A stretch of 64,000 bases of DNA from Rhodospirillaceae bacterium (lineage in GTDB: Bacteria; Pseudomonadota; Alphaproteobacteria; UBA6615), in the NCBI GenBank assembly GCA_018667335.1, contig JABIVD010000052.1, positions 62,001 to 126,000 of the forward strand. Reading direction: 5' to 3'. How positions within the stretch are numbered: position 1 is the stretch's first letter; the number at the start of each line of letters is the position of its first letter. The notes below the pieces were generated by a model that saw only the letters and a list, made by a program, of their open reading frames with translations, was not told where the DNA came from and did no database searches. The position numbers were made by a program, and so were the translations under genes. This document shows, piece after piece, positions 1-8,338 of the stretch.

Positions 1-446
1 CCGAACACACCGATGTCGCCCGCTCGCGGCTCCTGGGATCGCCGGAGAACGATGCGTGGCAGGAATTCGTCATGGTGATGAACGGGTTCGACACCAACTT
101 CGACGATGAGAACGACGTCTACGCGGCCAACACCGTCGCCCACGAGTATATGAAGCGGCCGATCCGCGTGGACCGTGACCGCCCGATCCGGATCTATCTG
201 GTGAACGTCACCGAGTTCGACCCGATCAACTCGTTCCATATCCATGGCAACTTCTTCGACTATTACGACCACGGCACCACGCTGACGCCGACCCTGAAGA
301 CGGTCGACACCATCATGCAATGCCAGGCCCAGCGCGGGATCATCGAGATGTCCTTCGCCGACCATGAGCCCGGACGCTACATGTTCCATGCCCATCAGGC
401 CGAGTTCGCTGAACTCGGCTGGATGAGCGTGTTCGAGGTGGTGTGA
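1..446 (+). CDS. Multicopper oxidase, C-terminal part (5' end outside window)
   Basis: Frame 3 is open from the window edge and encodes the last 147 residues of a multicopper oxidase, an enzyme class that oxidises metal ions or organics with reduction of O2, usually outside the cytoplasm. Two copper-binding signatures are visible: FHIHGN (near base 238) and FHAHQAEFAELGWM (near base 385). The second corresponds to the usual HCHxxxH motif, but Ala replaces the type 1 Cys and Phe replaces the following His, so this domain cannot hold a type 1 copper. That site may lie in an earlier domain, as in two-domain oxidases and nitrite reductases. The stop overlaps the start of the ZIP permease (TGATG). 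Family is secure; substrate is unknown. Confidence 0.85.
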   Translation, partial: EHTDVARSRLLGSPENDAWQEFVMVMNGFDTNFDDENDVYAANTVAHEYMKRPIRVDRDRPIRIYLVNVTEFDPINSFHIHGNFFDYYDHGTTLTPTLKTVDTIMQCQAQRGIIEMSFADHEPGRYMFHAHQAEFAELGWMSVFEVV

Positions 447-1603
447 TGCGCAAGGGTATGGCCTTCGGCTTTCCGATGTTCCTGCTGGCGCTGGTCGCGC
501 TGGCGGTCACCATCTTCGACCCCCTCGCCCGGTTCGGCACCGGCCTGCCGCCCGACGAGGGCCTGGCAATCGAGCGCGGCACGACCGAGCCGAACGGCAT
601 CGAGGTCTGGGTGCGCGGCGACGGACGCGACGACGTCACCATCGCCCAGGTGCAGGTCGACGGTGCCTACTGGAATTTCAAGCAGACCCCCGACGGACCA
701 CTCGGCCGCTTCGAGAATGCGCTGATCGAGATTCCCTATCCGTGGGTCGCGGGCGACGCCCACCATCTGACTTTCGTGACCAGCACCGGCACCACCTTCG
801 GCTATTCGATCGACGTCGCGCGATCCCGGACAGTGCTGGGTCTCGGCGCGTTGTTCGACCTGGCGCTGCTGGGACTCTTCGTGGGCCTCGTGCCCGTCGC
901 CCTCGGGCTCGCCGCGCTGCCGATCCTGCGCCGCATGGGCACCGAGGGCATGGTCTTCACCATGGCGCTGACCGTCGGCCTGCTCGCCTTCCTGCTGGTG
1001 GACACGTTGGCCGAAGGGCTTGAGCTGGCCAGCGAGGCAGCCGGCGCCTATCAGACCGACGTTCTGATCTGGGTGATCGCCGCACTGACATTTGCCGCAC
1101 TGATGGCCGCCGGACGGATCGGTGCGCGCGGCAGGCCCACAACCGGGGCATATCTCGCGCTGTGGATGGCAATCGGTATCGGGCTGCACAATTTCGGCGA
1201 AGGCCTGTCGATCGGCGCCGCCCTGACCCTGGGCAATGCCGCGCTCGGCAGCCTGCTGATCGTTGGCTTCACCGTGCACAATCTGACCGAAGGCATCGCG
1301 ATCGCAGCACCGCTGACCAAGCGCACCCCATCGATCGCGGTCCTCGTCGGCCTCGCGGCACTGGCCGGGCTCCCGGCGGTCGGCGGCACCATGATCGGCG
1401 CGTTCGCGGTTCTCCCGCACTGGGGCGCGATCTTCTTTGGAATCGCGGCGGGTGCCATCCTGCAGGTCATGGTCGAGGTGATCCGCTTCATCCTCTCGCT
1501 TCGTGGCCAGACGTCGGACAGCCTGTCGGGCGGCACCGCATTCGCCGGCTTCGGCACCGGCGTGCTGGCCATGTATGCCACCGCCTTCCTGGTGCAGATC
1601 TGA
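446..1603 (+). CDS. ZIP-family divalent metal permease with N-terminal extracytoplasmic domain
   Basis: This 385-residue protein starts at an ATG overlapping the oxidase stop; a GTG three bases earlier is possible. A hydrophobic segment at residues 5-25 is followed by about 100 soluble residues rich in beta-forming sequence (35-125), then about eight membrane segments. Two ZIP metal signatures are present, HNxxEG at 248-253 and HNxxEG at 278-283, in the positions of ZIP helices 4 and 5. ZIP proteins carry Zn, Fe or Mn into the cytoplasm. Translational coupling to a copper oxidase before and an MntR-type regulator after suggests a metal-homeostasis operon, perhaps coupling metal oxidation to uptake. 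The extra N-terminal domain is not part of the usual ZIP fold. Confidence 0.85.
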   Translation: MRKGMAFGFPMFLLALVALAVTIFDPLARFGTGLPPDEGLAIERGTTEPNGIEVWVRGDGRDDVTIAQVQVDGAYWNFKQTPDGPLGRFENALIEIPYPWVAGDAHHLTFVTSTGTTFGYSIDVARSRTVLGLGALFDLALLGLFVGLVPVALGLAALPILRRMGTEGMVFTMALTVGLLAFLLVDTLAEGLELASEAAGAYQTDVLIWVIAALTFAALMAAGRIGARGRPTTGAYLALWMAIGIGLHNFGEGLSIGAALTLGNAALGSLLIVGFTVHNLTEGIAIAAPLTKRTPSIAVLVGLAALAGLPAVGGTMIGAFAVLPHWGAIFFGIAAGAILQVMVEVIRFILSLRGQTSDSLSGGTAFAGFGTGVLAMYATAFLVQI

Positions 1604-2082
1604 TGGCCGAGCGCGACAAGCTTCACCCCACGGACGACGCCTCCCCGGATCCCGGCGACGAGCTGATGGATGCGGATCGCCAGGCCGCCCAGTTCGAGCG
1701 GGTCCGCAACGCCCAGCAGACCGAGAAGGCCGAGGATTACGTCGAGATGATCGACGACCTGATCAACGCCTATGGCGAGGCGCGGGTCACGGATCTGGCC
1801 CAGCGGTTCGGCGTCTCCCATGCCACGGTCAACAAGATCGTCAAGCGGCTGCAGCGCGACGGGCTGGTCACGTCACGCCCCTACCGTTCGATCTTCCTCA
1901 CGGAACAAGGCAGCGCACTGGCCGCCGCGTCACGCAAGCGCCATCAGATCGTTTTGAATTTCCTGCGCGCCATCGGCGTCAGCGCCCGCAACGCCGAGCT
2001 CGACGCCGAGGGCATCGAGCATTATGTGAGCGCCGAGACCCTCGCCGCCTTCGAGAAAATCACCTCTGAGAAAGACGGCTAG
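1603..2082 (+). CDS. mntR: MntR/DtxR-family metal-dependent transcriptional regulator
   Basis: A 159-residue protein whose ATG overlaps the ZIP stop codon (ATGA), so it is the third gene of the oxidase-permease operon. A winged helix-turn-helix occupies about residues 48-105, with the recognition helix in VSHATVNKIVKRL (71-83). The E-x-x-E-H motif at 136-140, used for Mn ligands in MntR, is present (EGIEHYVS). Like other proteobacterial MntR it has the dimerisation domain but no SH3 domain. It probably represses the operon, and perhaps other manganese genes, when metal is plentiful. No operator can be tested because the operon promoter lies outside the window. Confidence 0.85.
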   Translation: MAERDKLHPTDDASPDPGDELMDADRQAAQFERVRNAQQTEKAEDYVEMIDDLINAYGEARVTDLAQRFGVSHATVNKIVKRLQRDGLVTSRPYRSIFLTEQGSALAAASRKRHQIVLNFLRAIGVSARNAELDAEGIEHYVSAETLAAFEKITSEKDG

Positions 2083-2103
2083 GCGGCCACACCAACAAAG
2101 CCC

Positions 2104-2190
2104 CGTCATGCCCGGACTTGATCCGGGTATCTCGTCATGATTTCAGCAGCACATCGCACAAGATACGCGGGTCGAGCCCGCGTATGACGG
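2104..2190. repeat. Paired palindromic repeats, family A (locus 1)
   Basis: Two short stem-forming units in opposite orientation: one with core CCCGGACTTGATCCGGG (2104-2132) and one with core CGCGGGTCGAGCCCGCG (2160-2190). The outer ends CGTCATG and CATGACG-like mirror each other. They fill the gap between the converging mntR and hydrolase genes and could act as a bidirectional transcription end or mRNA stabiliser. Confidence 0.85.
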
Positions 2191-2206
2191 TCGGTGGGAT
2201 AGCTTC

Positions 2207-3205
2207 CTAACCCGCCAGCAGGAACGGCAGCGCCTTGGCCAGCGTGCCGGCCGGGTTCTCCTCGACATAAAAATGCCCACCATCGACGAGCTCGACCTGC
2301 GCGTCGGGTAGATACGCCTCAAGGCCTTCGTAATTCTCGACCGGCATCGGCGGCTCGTCCGAGCCCTGCAGGATCAGCATCGGCGCTTTCCAGGCCGGGA
2401 TCAGCCGGGTGCGCCGGTCGATCCAGTCCTTGCGGAATGTCGAGGACTGGAAGTAGCGCTCGACCGCGAGCCCGGTTCCGGGCCGCGAGAACTCCTGGAT
2501 CGCGCGCACGACGCCCGGCTTTGCGATCGGGTGTTTGCACAACCGGCCATAGCCCCATTGGAACATCTTGACCGGGTCCTGCAGGATCCCGCGGGTCTCC
2601 AGATCGGAAAACAACAATTCCTGGGGCGCCAGATCCGGATGGAAATGGATCAGATGCTGGGAGCCCCGCACCCAGCGGATGACCCGGTCGGCATGCTTGG
2701 CCGCGACGAAGTCCGCCTGCACCGTACCCCGGTCATGGCTGAACAGGTTGAACCGGTCGATGTCCAGTACATCCAGCAACGCGACGACCTGTTCGGCCAC
2801 ACCTTCGTGGCGGTAATCGCCCCGGCCCTGGTCCGACTGGCCATAGCCCTTGAGGTCGATGGCGATGCAGCGGAAATGTTTGGCCAGCTCCGCCAGGATC
2901 GGCTGCCACATGTACCAGGATTGCGGAATCCCGTGCATCAGCAGCAGCACCGGCCCCTCACCCGCCTCGACGAAATGCCAGCGGATGCTCTCGCTCTCCC
3001 CCGGCGCCTCGACGAACCGATGGGTGACCTCCAGCCCGCCGATATCCTCGGTCTCGCCGTCGGTATTCTCGGGCGCCGGCGGCACGCCCCCTGCCCCAAA
3101 ATCGGAAACGATCTCCGCGAGGGTCGCGACCATGTCGGGATGGTTGTGCCCTTCGCGCATCAGCGCGAGGGCGGCGCCACTCACCGGGCGATATTCGAGA
3201 TCCAT
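2207..3205 (-). CDS. Alpha/beta hydrolase, epoxide hydrolase-like
   Basis: A 332-residue alpha/beta hydrolase. The oxyanion motif HGIP is at 91-94, the nucleophile elbow is S-H-D-R-G with Asp158 (Asp, as in epoxide hydrolases and haloalkane dehalogenases, rather than Ser), and the catalytic His is H311 in DGGHF near the C-terminus. Such enzymes open epoxides or remove halides by an ester intermediate. The first 60-70 residues precede the usual core and are unassigned. I chose the ATG at 3205, which has GAGG 11 bases upstream; a longer start at 3259 would overlap the preceding gene. It follows the quinone reductase gene by 11 bases and is probably cotranscribed with it. Substrate unknown. Confidence 0.8.
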   Translation of the reverse strand: MDLEYRPVSGAALALMREGHNHPDMVATLAEIVSDFGAGGVPPAPENTDGETEDIGGLEVTHRFVEAPGESESIRWHFVEAGEGPVLLLMHGIPQSWYMWQPILAELAKHFRCIAIDLKGYGQSDQGRGDYRHEGVAEQVVALLDVLDIDRFNLFSHDRGTVQADFVAAKHADRVIRWVRGSQHLIHFHPDLAPQELLFSDLETRGILQDPVKMFQWGYGRLCKHPIAKPGVVRAIQEFSRPGTGLAVERYFQSSTFRKDWIDRRTRLIPAWKAPMLILQGSDEPPMPVENYEGLEAYLPDAQVELVDGGHFYVEENPAGTLAKALPFLLAG

Positions 3206-3216
3206 GATGGTGCGCC

Positions 3217-4197
3217 TCAAACCGACAGAACGGTCGAGCCCGTCGTCTTGCCGTCCCACACGTCGATATGCGCCTGGGCGGCATCCGCCAGCGCATAGGT
3301 CTGGCCGATGAATGGTTTGACCGCGCCCGAGCCGATCGCGTCGAACAGGGTGGCCGCGCTGTTCTCCAGCTCCGCGCGGGACAGCTGATAGAAGCGCATC
3401 GAGGCCTTGGTGAAGAACAGCGAGCCCTTCACGTTCAGCTCCACCGCGTCGATCGGCGGAACAGGTCCCGAGGCATTGCCGAAGTTGATCATCATGCCGC
3501 GCCGGCGCAGGGAATCGATCGAGCCCTGATAGTGATCCTTGCCCACGCTGTCATAGACCACATGGACGCCCTCGCCCCCGGTCACGTCGCGCGCGGCCTC
3601 GGTGAAGTTCTCGGTCTTGTAGTTCACGGCATGGGCCGCACCATTGGCCAGGATCGTCTCCTTCTTGGCGTCCGACCCGACCGTGCCGATCACGGTCACA
3701 CCCTTGGCGGCCAGCCACTGGCACAGGAACAGCCCGACTCCGCCGGCCGCGGCATGCACCAGTGCGGTCTGGCCCGACTGGGCGGCGAACGTGCGGTGGA
3801 TCAGGTATTCCGCCGTCATGCCCTTGAGCATACTCGCGGCCGCCAAATCGTCGGCGATCCCGTCGGGAATGGCGACCACCTGGGTGGCGTCTATCAGTCG
3901 CGCCTCGGCATACGCGCCCGGCATGGTCGCGGCATAGACAACCCGCTGGCCGACGGAAAAGCCGTCCACGCCGGCGCCGACCGCCTCGATGACGGCCGCA
4001 GCCTCCGTGCCCAAGACCGACGGCAGCTCCGGCAGCACCGGGTAGAGCCCCTTGCGGACCATGATGTCGAGGAAGTTGAAGCCACTGACCGTGTGGCGCA
4101 GGCGCAGCTGGCCCGGGCCCGGATCACCGACCTCGATATCCTCCCATTTCAGGACGTCGGGGCCGCCGAATTCGTGGATGCGGATTGCTTTCACCAT
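3217..4197 (-). CDS. Zinc-free quinone oxidoreductase (MDR family)
   Basis: A 326-residue medium-chain reductase of the NADPH:quinone oxidoreductase type. The N-terminal GroES-like domain begins VKAIRIHEFGGPDVLKW; the nucleotide-binding motif AAAGGVG lies near residue 150. The cysteine cluster of zinc alcohol dehydrogenases is absent, so a zinc-free enoyl or quinone reductase is expected. Start ATG at 4197 is preceded by GAGGA; an in-frame ATG seven codons earlier is possible. It lies directly upstream of the epoxide-hydrolase-like gene. It is one of three MDR genes in the window (also 25714-26724 and 31790-32806). The substrate cannot be told. Confidence 0.8.
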   Translation of the reverse strand: MVKAIRIHEFGGPDVLKWEDIEVGDPGPGQLRLRHTVSGFNFLDIMVRKGLYPVLPELPSVLGTEAAAVIEAVGAGVDGFSVGQRVVYAATMPGAYAEARLIDATQVVAIPDGIADDLAAASMLKGMTAEYLIHRTFAAQSGQTALVHAAAGGVGLFLCQWLAAKGVTVIGTVGSDAKKETILANGAAHAVNYKTENFTEAARDVTGGEGVHVVYDSVGKDHYQGSIDSLRRRGMMINFGNASGPVPPIDAVELNVKGSLFFTKASMRFYQLSRAELENSAATLFDAIGSGAVKPFIGQTYALADAAQAHIDVWDGKTTGSTVLSV

Positions 4198-4286
4198 CAC
4201 AGGTTCCTCGTTTTGCAAACTGAATGTGCCATGCCCGCCGTCCCGGCGGCTGCTGCTGATCTAATCCTTCTTATCGAGAAAGGAAA

Positions 4287-4874
4287 TCAGCCGGTCTCGA
4301 TTTCTTCCATGCCCTCGGGCATCGCGAAATTCTCTAGCCGGACCAGCTTGCCGTCCTCCACACCGAGACCGGTGTGTTTGGCGCGCGCGAGCACCTCGGG
4401 ATGCCAGGTCACCGGCCCACCGCCGTCCTGCTGGCCGACCATGGCGAGGATCACGACCTCTTCGTCGTTCGGGTTGCGGAAGCCGCGCATCACGCCCTCA
4501 GGCACCGAAATCGTGTCCCAGGGTTCGAGGGTCAGCTCCTCCTCGCCATCATCGCCCCAATAGACGATCAGACTGCCGTTGAGCGGCATGAAGACCTCGG
4601 CGGTCTCGTGGCTGTGCAGCGCGGCGCCGGTGTTGGCCTCGCAGGTGATGAAGGCGACCGTGAAGCCGTGGTCCTCGGCGATTGGCGGGCTCATACGCGG
4701 ATCCTCGACCACGCCCCGGCCGATCACCTTGAGGTTTTTCTTGCGATGCTCGGGCAGCAGGGAATCGACGAACGCGACGTTGAACTTCTTGAGATCCTTG
4801 AAACGGGCGACCCGGGTCGCTTCCATTTCCGCGCTCGAAACCTTGGGCGAGACATGTTCGGCGGCATTGCTCAT
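4287..4874 (-). CDS. Cupin-domain protein
   Basis: A 195-residue protein with a single cupin barrel in its second half. The metal-binding H-x-H-x3-E pattern is visible in LHSHETAEVFM (about residues 85-95), followed by the glycine-rich turn and VPEGVMRGFRN, the second cupin motif. Single-domain cupins of this kind bind Fe, Mn or Zn and act as dioxygenases, isomerases or small-molecule sensors. It is divergent from the beta-keto acid cleavage gene (97 bases apart), so the two may share a control region. The similar cupin at 46309-46881 belongs to another cluster. No specific reaction can be assigned. Confidence 0.7.
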   Translation of the reverse strand: MSNAAEHVSPKVSSAEMEATRVARFKDLKKFNVAFVDSLLPEHRKKNLKVIGRGVVEDPRMSPPIAEDHGFTVAFITCEANTGAALHSHETAEVFMPLNGSLIVYWGDDGEEELTLEPWDTISVPEGVMRGFRNPNDEEVVILAMVGQQDGGGPVTWHPEVLARAKHTGLGVEDGKLVRLENFAMPEGMEEIETG

Positions 4875-4971
4875 CTTGTGTCTTCCTCCTCTTGTTTGCA
4901 GCCATCAGGCTGTCTAGGCTTTGCGCCAATGTGCCGACAAGGCACACGGACACCAAGGGGGAATATCCATC

Positions 4972-5847
4972 ATGTCTCGACCCGTGATCATCAGTTGTGC
5001 CGTCACCGGCGCCGCCGACAGCAAGGGTGCCAACCCGGCCGTGCCGGTCACGCCCGTGGAGATCGCCAACGAGGCGATCGCCGCCAACAAGGCCGGCGCC
5101 GCCATCGCGCATATTCATGTGCGCAATGTCGAGACGGGCAAGGCGAGCATGGACACCAGGCTCTACAAGGAAGTGGTCGACCGCATCCGGGATTCGGGCT
5201 CGCCCGTGATCATCAACCTGACGACCGGCCCCGGCGGGCGCTTCTCGCCGGACCGGGACGACCCGATGCAGGCCGCCCCCGGCTCGGTCATGAAGACCGC
5301 GGTCGAGCGTGTCGCCCATGTGGTCGAGAACAAGCCCGACATCTGCTCGCTGGACGTCGCGACGATGAACTTCGGTGATCGCCCGATGATCAACACGCCG
5401 GAGATGCTCAACGAGATGGCGGTGCTGATCCAGGAGGCCGGCGTGAAGCCCGAGCTCGAGGTCTTCGACACGGGCCATGTGCGCCTCGCCAACCACATGC
5501 TCGAGACGGGCGCGATCAAGGACGATAAGCCGCTGTATCAGCTGTGCCTGGGCATCCCCTGGGGCGCGCCGGCCAACGCCGAGACGATGATGCTGATGCG
5601 CGACATGCTGCCCGCGGGTGCCAACTGGATGTCCTTCGGCATCTCCCGCTTCGAGTTCCCCATGGTGGCCTCGGCCGTCCTGCTCGGCGGCCATGCCCGC
5701 GTGGGCCTGGAGGACAATCTCTACATCGCACGCGGCGAGCTCGCCTCGGGCAACGCCCAGCTGGTCGAACGGGCCGCGCAGATCGTCGAGAGCACCGGCG
5801 ACACGGTCGCGACGCCGGCAGAGGCGCGGGAGATTTTGGGGCTTTAA
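4972..5847 (+). CDS. Beta-keto acid cleavage enzyme (BKACE family)
   Basis: A 291-residue TIM-barrel protein of the BKACE (formerly DUF849) family, whose members condense a beta-keto acid with acetyl-CoA and split it into an acetoacetyl product and a new CoA thioester; the founding member cleaves 3-keto-5-aminohexanoate in lysine fermentation. Diagnostic stretches include AHIHVRN (zinc-binding His pair), LTTGPGGRF and VGLEDNLYI near the C-terminus. The ATG at 4972 follows AAGGGGGAAT; an earlier in-frame ATG at 4921 lacks support. It stands alone on the plus strand, divergent from a cupin gene. The keto acid used cannot be predicted here. Confidence 0.85.
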   Translation: MSRPVIISCAVTGAADSKGANPAVPVTPVEIANEAIAANKAGAAIAHIHVRNVETGKASMDTRLYKEVVDRIRDSGSPVIINLTTGPGGRFSPDRDDPMQAAPGSVMKTAVERVAHVVENKPDICSLDVATMNFGDRPMINTPEMLNEMAVLIQEAGVKPELEVFDTGHVRLANHMLETGAIKDDKPLYQLCLGIPWGAPANAETMMLMRDMLPAGANWMSFGISRFEFPMVASAVLLGGHARVGLEDNLYIARGELASGNAQLVERAAQIVESTGDTVATPAEAREILGL

Positions 5848-5911
5848 TCCCGGCAGCGAGAAGGTCTGCCTGACGTTCCAGCGTATATGGGATCAAGTCG
5901 CCGTCGAGAAC

Positions 5912-6439
5912 ATGTTAGAAAAAGCCGCAATACGCGAAGGCCTTCCGACCGATACCGTCGCAATCGAGAGGCTGTATTCCGAAGCTTTCCCGGATGAAGA
6001 TCTGCTGCCGCTCGTGAGAGACCTGCACGGGGAATTATCGGGCGTGATGTCGTTCATCGCGCACGCCGACGAGGCCGTGCTGGGGCATGTCGTCTTCACG
6101 ACATGCGGCGTTGCCGGACAAACCGTGAAGGTCGCGCTCCTGGGGCCGCTCGCCGTCGCACCGGCTCAGCAACGACGGGGAATAGGCACCGCCATTGTGC
6201 GAGCGGGCCTCCACCACCTTGAAATCGCCGGCACGACCCAAGTCTTCGTGCTCGGTGATCCCGCCTATTACGGGCGTTTCGGTTTCGAACCCGACGATCA
6301 TGTCACGCCACCCTATCCCCTTCCGGAGGCGTGGCACGGCGCGTGGCAATCGCTCGGCCTTCGCAACGTCGATCCGCCACTCCACGGGGATCTCCTGGTG
6401 CCGCAACCCTGGCGCCAACCGGCCCTGTGGGCGCCCTGA
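5912..6439 (+). CDS. GNAT-family N-acetyltransferase
   Basis: A 175-residue acetyltransferase of the YhbS-like branch. The acetyl-CoA binding motif is clear in VAPAQQRRGIGTAIV (Q/R-x-x-G-x-G), and VFVLGDPAYYGRFGF is a characteristic motif of this branch. The ATG at 5912 is the first in-frame Met giving a complete domain; its ribosome binding site is weak. It follows the BKACE gene by 64 bases on the same strand and is AT-richer than its neighbours at its 5' end. The acetylated substrate is unknown. Confidence 0.75.
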   Translation: MLEKAAIREGLPTDTVAIERLYSEAFPDEDLLPLVRDLHGELSGVMSFIAHADEAVLGHVVFTTCGVAGQTVKVALLGPLAVAPAQQRRGIGTAIVRAGLHHLEIAGTTQVFVLGDPAYYGRFGFEPDDHVTPPYPLPEAWHGAWQSLGLRNVDPPLHGDLLVPQPWRQPALWAP

Positions 6440-6475
6440 TTCAATTGCCGCAAATCAACGGTGGGCGGCTAGTGG

Positions 6476-7930
6476 TCAGCCAATCCCGCCCAGGCAGAGA
6501 TATTTGATCTCCACATAATCGTCGATGCCGTAGTGGCTGCCCTCGCGGCCCACACCGCTCTCCTTGACCCCGCCGAAGGGCGCGACCTCGGTCGAGATCA
6601 GGCCCGTGTTGATGCCGACGATACCGGATTCGAGACCCTCCGCGACCTTCCACACCCGCTTCAGATCATTGGCGTAGAAATACGCCGCCAGCCCGAACTC
6701 CGTGTCGTTGGCCATGGCGATGCCTTCATCGTCGCTGCCGAACCGATACAGCGGTGCCAGCGGCCCAAAGGTCTCCTCGTGGCTGACGTCCATGGCCGGC
6801 GTCACGTCGACCAGGATCGTCGGCTGGAAGAAGGTGCCGCCCAGATCGTGGCGCGCGCCGCCGACGGCAACCTTTGCGCCCTTGGCGACGGCGTCGGCGA
6901 TATGCTGCTCGACCTTCTCCACCGCGGCCATGTCGATCAGCGGGCCCTGCTGGACATCGTCCGACAGGCCATCGCCCACCTTCAGCGCGCGCACGGCGGC
7001 CGACAGCTTCTCGGTGAAGGCGTCATACACCCCGTCCTGCACCAGGATCCGGTTGGCGCAGACACAGGTCTGGCCGGTATTGCGGTATTTGGAGGCGATG
7101 GCGCCGACCACTGCGGCGTCCAGGTCGGCGTCGTCGAACACCATGAACGGCGCATTGCCGCCCAGCTCCATGGATACTTTTTTGACGTTCTGGGCGCTCT
7201 GGGCCATCAGCACCTTGCCGACCTCGGTCGAGCCGGTGAAGGTCAGCTTGCGCACGATCGGGTTGGACGTGATCTCCTCGCCGATCTCGCGCGACGCCCC
7301 GGTGATCACCGACAGCACGCCTGCGGGCACGCCGGCGCGTGCCGCGAGCTCGGCCATGGCGAGTGCCGAATAGGGCGTCGAGGTCGCGGGCTTCACCACC
7401 ATCGAGCAGCCGGCGGCCAGTGCCGGGCCCGCCTTGCGGGTGATCATCGCGGCCGGGAAGTTCCACGGCGTGATCGCCGCCGTCACCCCGATCGGCTCCT
7501 TCAGGACGACGATCCGCGTGTCGCGGGTGTGGCCGGGAATGGTGTCGCCATAGACCCGCTTGCCCTCTTCGGCGAACCACTCGATGAACGCGGCCGCATA
7601 GGCGATCTCGCCACGGCTCTCGGCGATCGGCTTGCCTTGTTCTGTGGTCATCAGGACCGCCAGGTCTTCCTGATGCTCCATCATCAGCTCGAACCATTTG
7701 CGCAGGATCGCGGCGCGCTCCTTGCCGGTGAGCAACTTCCATTCCTTCTGCGCGGTCTCGGCTGCCTCGATGGCGCGGCGGGTCTCGGCGGCGCCCATCT
7801 TCGGGATGGTGCCGATCACGTCGCCATTGGCCGGGTTGGTGACGTCGATGGTCTCGCCGCTGTCGGCGTCGGCCCACTGGCCGTCGACATAGCATTGCTG
7901 GCGGAAAAGCTTGCTGTCTGAGAGTTTCAT
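6476..7930 (-). CDS. gabD: NAD(P)-dependent succinate-semialdehyde dehydrogenase
   Basis: A 484-residue aldehyde dehydrogenase closely resembling GabD, which oxidises succinate semialdehyde to succinate at the end of the GABA shunt. The catalytic Glu is in MELGGNAPFMVF, the nucleophilic Cys in NTGQTCVCANR, and the C-terminal KESGVGREGSHYG is typical of the succinate/glutarate semialdehyde group. Start ATG at 7930 matches family starts; the longer frame to 8038 is non-coding in character. No GABA aminotransferase is nearby, so the aldehyde may come from another route, and glutarate semialdehyde is an alternative substrate. Confidence 0.88.
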   Translation of the reverse strand: MKLSDSKLFRQQCYVDGQWADADSGETIDVTNPANGDVIGTIPKMGAAETRRAIEAAETAQKEWKLLTGKERAAILRKWFELMMEHQEDLAVLMTTEQGKPIAESRGEIAYAAAFIEWFAEEGKRVYGDTIPGHTRDTRIVVLKEPIGVTAAITPWNFPAAMITRKAGPALAAGCSMVVKPATSTPYSALAMAELAARAGVPAGVLSVITGASREIGEEITSNPIVRKLTFTGSTEVGKVLMAQSAQNVKKVSMELGGNAPFMVFDDADLDAAVVGAIASKYRNTGQTCVCANRILVQDGVYDAFTEKLSAAVRALKVGDGLSDDVQQGPLIDMAAVEKVEQHIADAVAKGAKVAVGGARHDLGGTFFQPTILVDVTPAMDVSHEETFGPLAPLYRFGSDDEGIAMANDTEFGLAAYFYANDLKRVWKVAEGLESGIVGINTGLISTEVAPFGGVKESGVGREGSHYGIDDYVEIKYLCLGGIG

Positions 7931-8043
7931 GATCTCGATCCCTGTGGGTATTGGCTTGTTGCCCGCGAGTGTAGGCCCCATGGGACAGGGCGGACAACCG
8001 GCGGCAATTTCACTTCTATGGTGGCGATATCGCCACACAAAGC

Positions 8044-8192
8044 CGTCACACGCGGGCGCGACCCGCGTATCTCACCTCGGCCTGTGAAGAGAGGAGAAGA
8101 TGCCCGGATCAAGTCCGGGCATGACCCGGGTGGGAAGCGCCAAACCCCAAATCCGTCATACGCGGGCTTGATCCGCGTATCTCTTTCACCGA
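8044..8192. repeat. Paired palindromic repeats, family A (locus 2)
   Basis: Three family A units: a CGCGGGCGCGACCCGCG core (from 8044), a CCCGGATCAAGTCCGGG core in opposite orientation (near 8099-8124), and a CGCGGGCTTGATCCGCG core (8153-8181), followed by a decayed copy near 8199. They fill much of the 408-base gap between gabD and the monooxygenase gene, where no gene was found. Confidence 0.85.
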
Positions 8193-8233
8193 GCCGGAGA
8201 TGCCCGGATCCGGCGCTGCATGATGACAACACG

Positions 8234-8337
8234 AAGGCGGGCGGGTCACAGACCCGCCCCTACGACCGAATTTGATTTGTCCTGGACCGGCGACCTGCAC
8301 ACCCACCGTAGGGGCGGGTTTCAAACCCGCCCGCGTG
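8234..8337. repeat. Paired palindromic repeats, family B (locus 1)
   Basis: A second repeat type. One unit (8234-8270) reads GGCGGGTCACAGACCCGCC followed by CCTACG; the other (8307-8337), in opposite orientation, begins CGTAGGGGCGGG and continues TTTCAAACCCGCCC. The cores GGCGGGTTTNAAACCCGCC and flanking GTAGGGG differ from family A. The second unit ends at the stop codon of the monooxygenase gene. The same family recurs at 24798-24890. Confidence 0.85.
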
Positions 8338-8338
8338 T

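Noticed and set aside
395-1821. Long minus-strand frames over the ZIP and MntR genes
   Set aside because: They are antisense shadows; the plus-strand genes have clear domains and coupled starts.
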